A stretch of DNA of 64,000 nucleotides from assembly GCA_018433765.1 (NCBI GenBank), contig JAHDQO010000006.1:1-64000 (forward strand), written 5' to 3'. The notes beneath the pieces are model-generated. The model did no database searches, was not told the DNA's origin, and saw only the letters and a program-made list of their open reading frames with translations. Origin of the DNA: Tissierellales bacterium (GTDB taxonomy: Bacteria > Bacillota > Clostridia > Tissierellales > Sedimentibacteraceae). Positions within the stretch are counted from its first letter, which is position 1, and each line of letters starts with the position of its first letter. Below are positions 63,243 to 64,000 of this stretch, piece by piece. The translations under genes were made by a program, and so were the position numbers.

Positions 63243-64000
63243 ATGAATAAACACGGTGGATATTACGGTAAGAAAGAAGGAATGATTGACTTCAGTGTTA
63301 ATATAAATCCTTTAGGAACAAGTCCTTTTATCAAGGATAAGATAATAAACAGTATTGATAGATTAGATAAATATCCTGAAATTGACGGTATTTCAGCAAA
63401 AACTAGTATAGCTAAACATCTGGGTATATCTAAAGATAATATTATATTAGGTAATGGAGCTATTGAATTAATTTATTTATTTGCATCAACTCATAGTAAT
63501 AAAAAAGTATTAATTATACAGCCTACTTTTAATGAGTACGAAAGAGCCTTTAAAATGTCATCATCTAAAATATATTATTTTATAAATACTATAGAAAATA
63601 ATTTTAAGATATCAATTGAATCATTAGAGAAATATATATCAAAAATTTCACCTGATATTATTGTTTTATGCAATCCTAATAATCCTACAGGTGTATATAC
63701 CAATTACAGTACCATTGAGTACCTTTGCAGAAAGTTCAGCAATATAACATGGTTTATTGATGAATCTTTTATTGATTTTTCAAGAAAGCCTGATGGTTTA
63801 CATTTAATTAATAGATATAATATTTTCCTTCTAAGGTCAGTAACAAAGTTCCATGCACTTCCGGGACTTAGAGCAGGTTATGCAATTTCTAGCAAAAAAA
63901 TTATTGACTCAATGGCATCTTTCAAACAGCCTTGGTCAATAAACTTGCTAGCACTTAATGCTTTAAAAAATATTTTTTATGATAATGATTATAAACAAAA
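63243..64000 (+). CDS. cobD: L-threonine-O-3-phosphate decarboxylase (CobD-like), cut off by window end
   Basis: 252 codons are visible; the end lies beyond the window. Fold I PLP enzyme related to histidinol-phosphate aminotransferase. NKHGGYYGKKEGMIDFSVNINPLG is the start region, with LCNPNNPTGVY and the PLP lysine in SVTKFHALPGLRAGY. In B12 operons it makes aminopropanol phosphate for CbiB, which supports the name; otherwise HisC would be the alternative. AAAGGA precedes the ATG. Confidence 0.88.
   Translation, partial: MNKHGGYYGKKEGMIDFSVNINPLGTSPFIKDKIINSIDRLDKYPEIDGISAKTSIAKHLGISKDNIILGNGAIELIYLFASTHSNKKVLIIQPTFNEYERAFKMSSSKIYYFINTIENNFKISIESLEKYISKISPDIIVLCNPNNPTGVYTNYSTIEYLCRKFSNITWFIDESFIDFSRKPDGLHLINRYNIFLLRSVTKFHALPGLRAGYAISSKKIIDSMASFKQPWSINLLALNALKNIFYDNDYKQ

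Overview
The window is AT-rich, densely coded bacterial DNA. Gene content points to an anaerobic, amino-acid-fermenting member of the Clostridia/Tissierellia: a complete ornithine oxidation/aminomutase cluster, formate-THF ligase, a Clostridium symbiosum-like glutamate dehydrogenase, a Rex repressor, a CIRCE-controlled groESL operon, B12 synthesis genes and SD-led starts with frequent GTG/TTG. I cannot name the species. No rRNA, CRISPR array, phage or transposase gene is visible. One tRNA (Pro, anticodon CGG) is present.

Layout. 1-164: truncated dispersed repeat, then a hairpin. 165-9537 (minus strand): EamA transporter, ornithine racemase, GlmL/MutL-type reactivase, oraE, oraS, ortB, ortA, ord. 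This route turns L-ornithine into D-ornithine, 2,4-diaminopentanoate, 2-amino-4-oxopentanoate, then alanine plus acetyl-CoA. Upstream of ord lie a sigma-54 promoter and two matching dyads, next to the gene of a sigma-54 activator (9771-11165). 11294-12976: fhs. 13251-25197: two large paralogous BTAD/AAA/TPR regulators bracket a VTT membrane protein, a PHP hydrolase and a three-gene unit (ammonia-lyase with a Cys variant of the MIO triad, AGCS symporter, MalY-type aminotransferase). 25289-28892: three-subunit xanthine dehydrogenase-family enzyme. 29013-33057: PHP protein, asparaginase, RluA-type synthase, NAD kinase. 33060-39757: O-antigen-ligase-like protein, two-component system and MacAB-like export genes. 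39959-40035: tRNA-Pro. 40117-44049: Cys-rich protein of unknown function, groESL, OGG-type glycosylase. 44194-47449: a second sigma-54 activator and its probable target, an Fe-S cysteine desulfidase/serine dehydratase-like enzyme. 47528-50774: gdh, rex, lrp. 51049-52422: carboxyltransferase (oxaloacetate decarboxylase alpha type). 52714-60136: a cassette of a 1621-residue fusion protein (HD, repeat, NadD-like, GNAT-like and PRTase-like parts), an atypical LDH/MDH-fold protein and a flavodoxin-like protein. 60510 to the end: cobalamin riboswitch with terminator, then cobQ/cbiP, cbiB and a cut-off cobD-like gene.

The parts fit together. OraSE needs adenosylcobalamin, which the riboswitch-controlled genes help make. 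Ornithine, cysteine/serine, histidine-type and asparagine breakdown feed glutamate, ammonia and acyl-CoA pools, and redox balance is watched by Rex.

The most interesting observations are: (1) a 152-bp structured repeat inserted in the lrp terminator and flanked by a 23-bp duplication of the terminator hairpin, with a second copy also abutting a terminator-position hairpin; (2) the 1621-residue fusion protein cassette; (3) two sigma-54 promoters with dyad arrays that look like cognate activator sites; (4) the Ala-Cys-Gly MIO triad in the ammonia-lyase.
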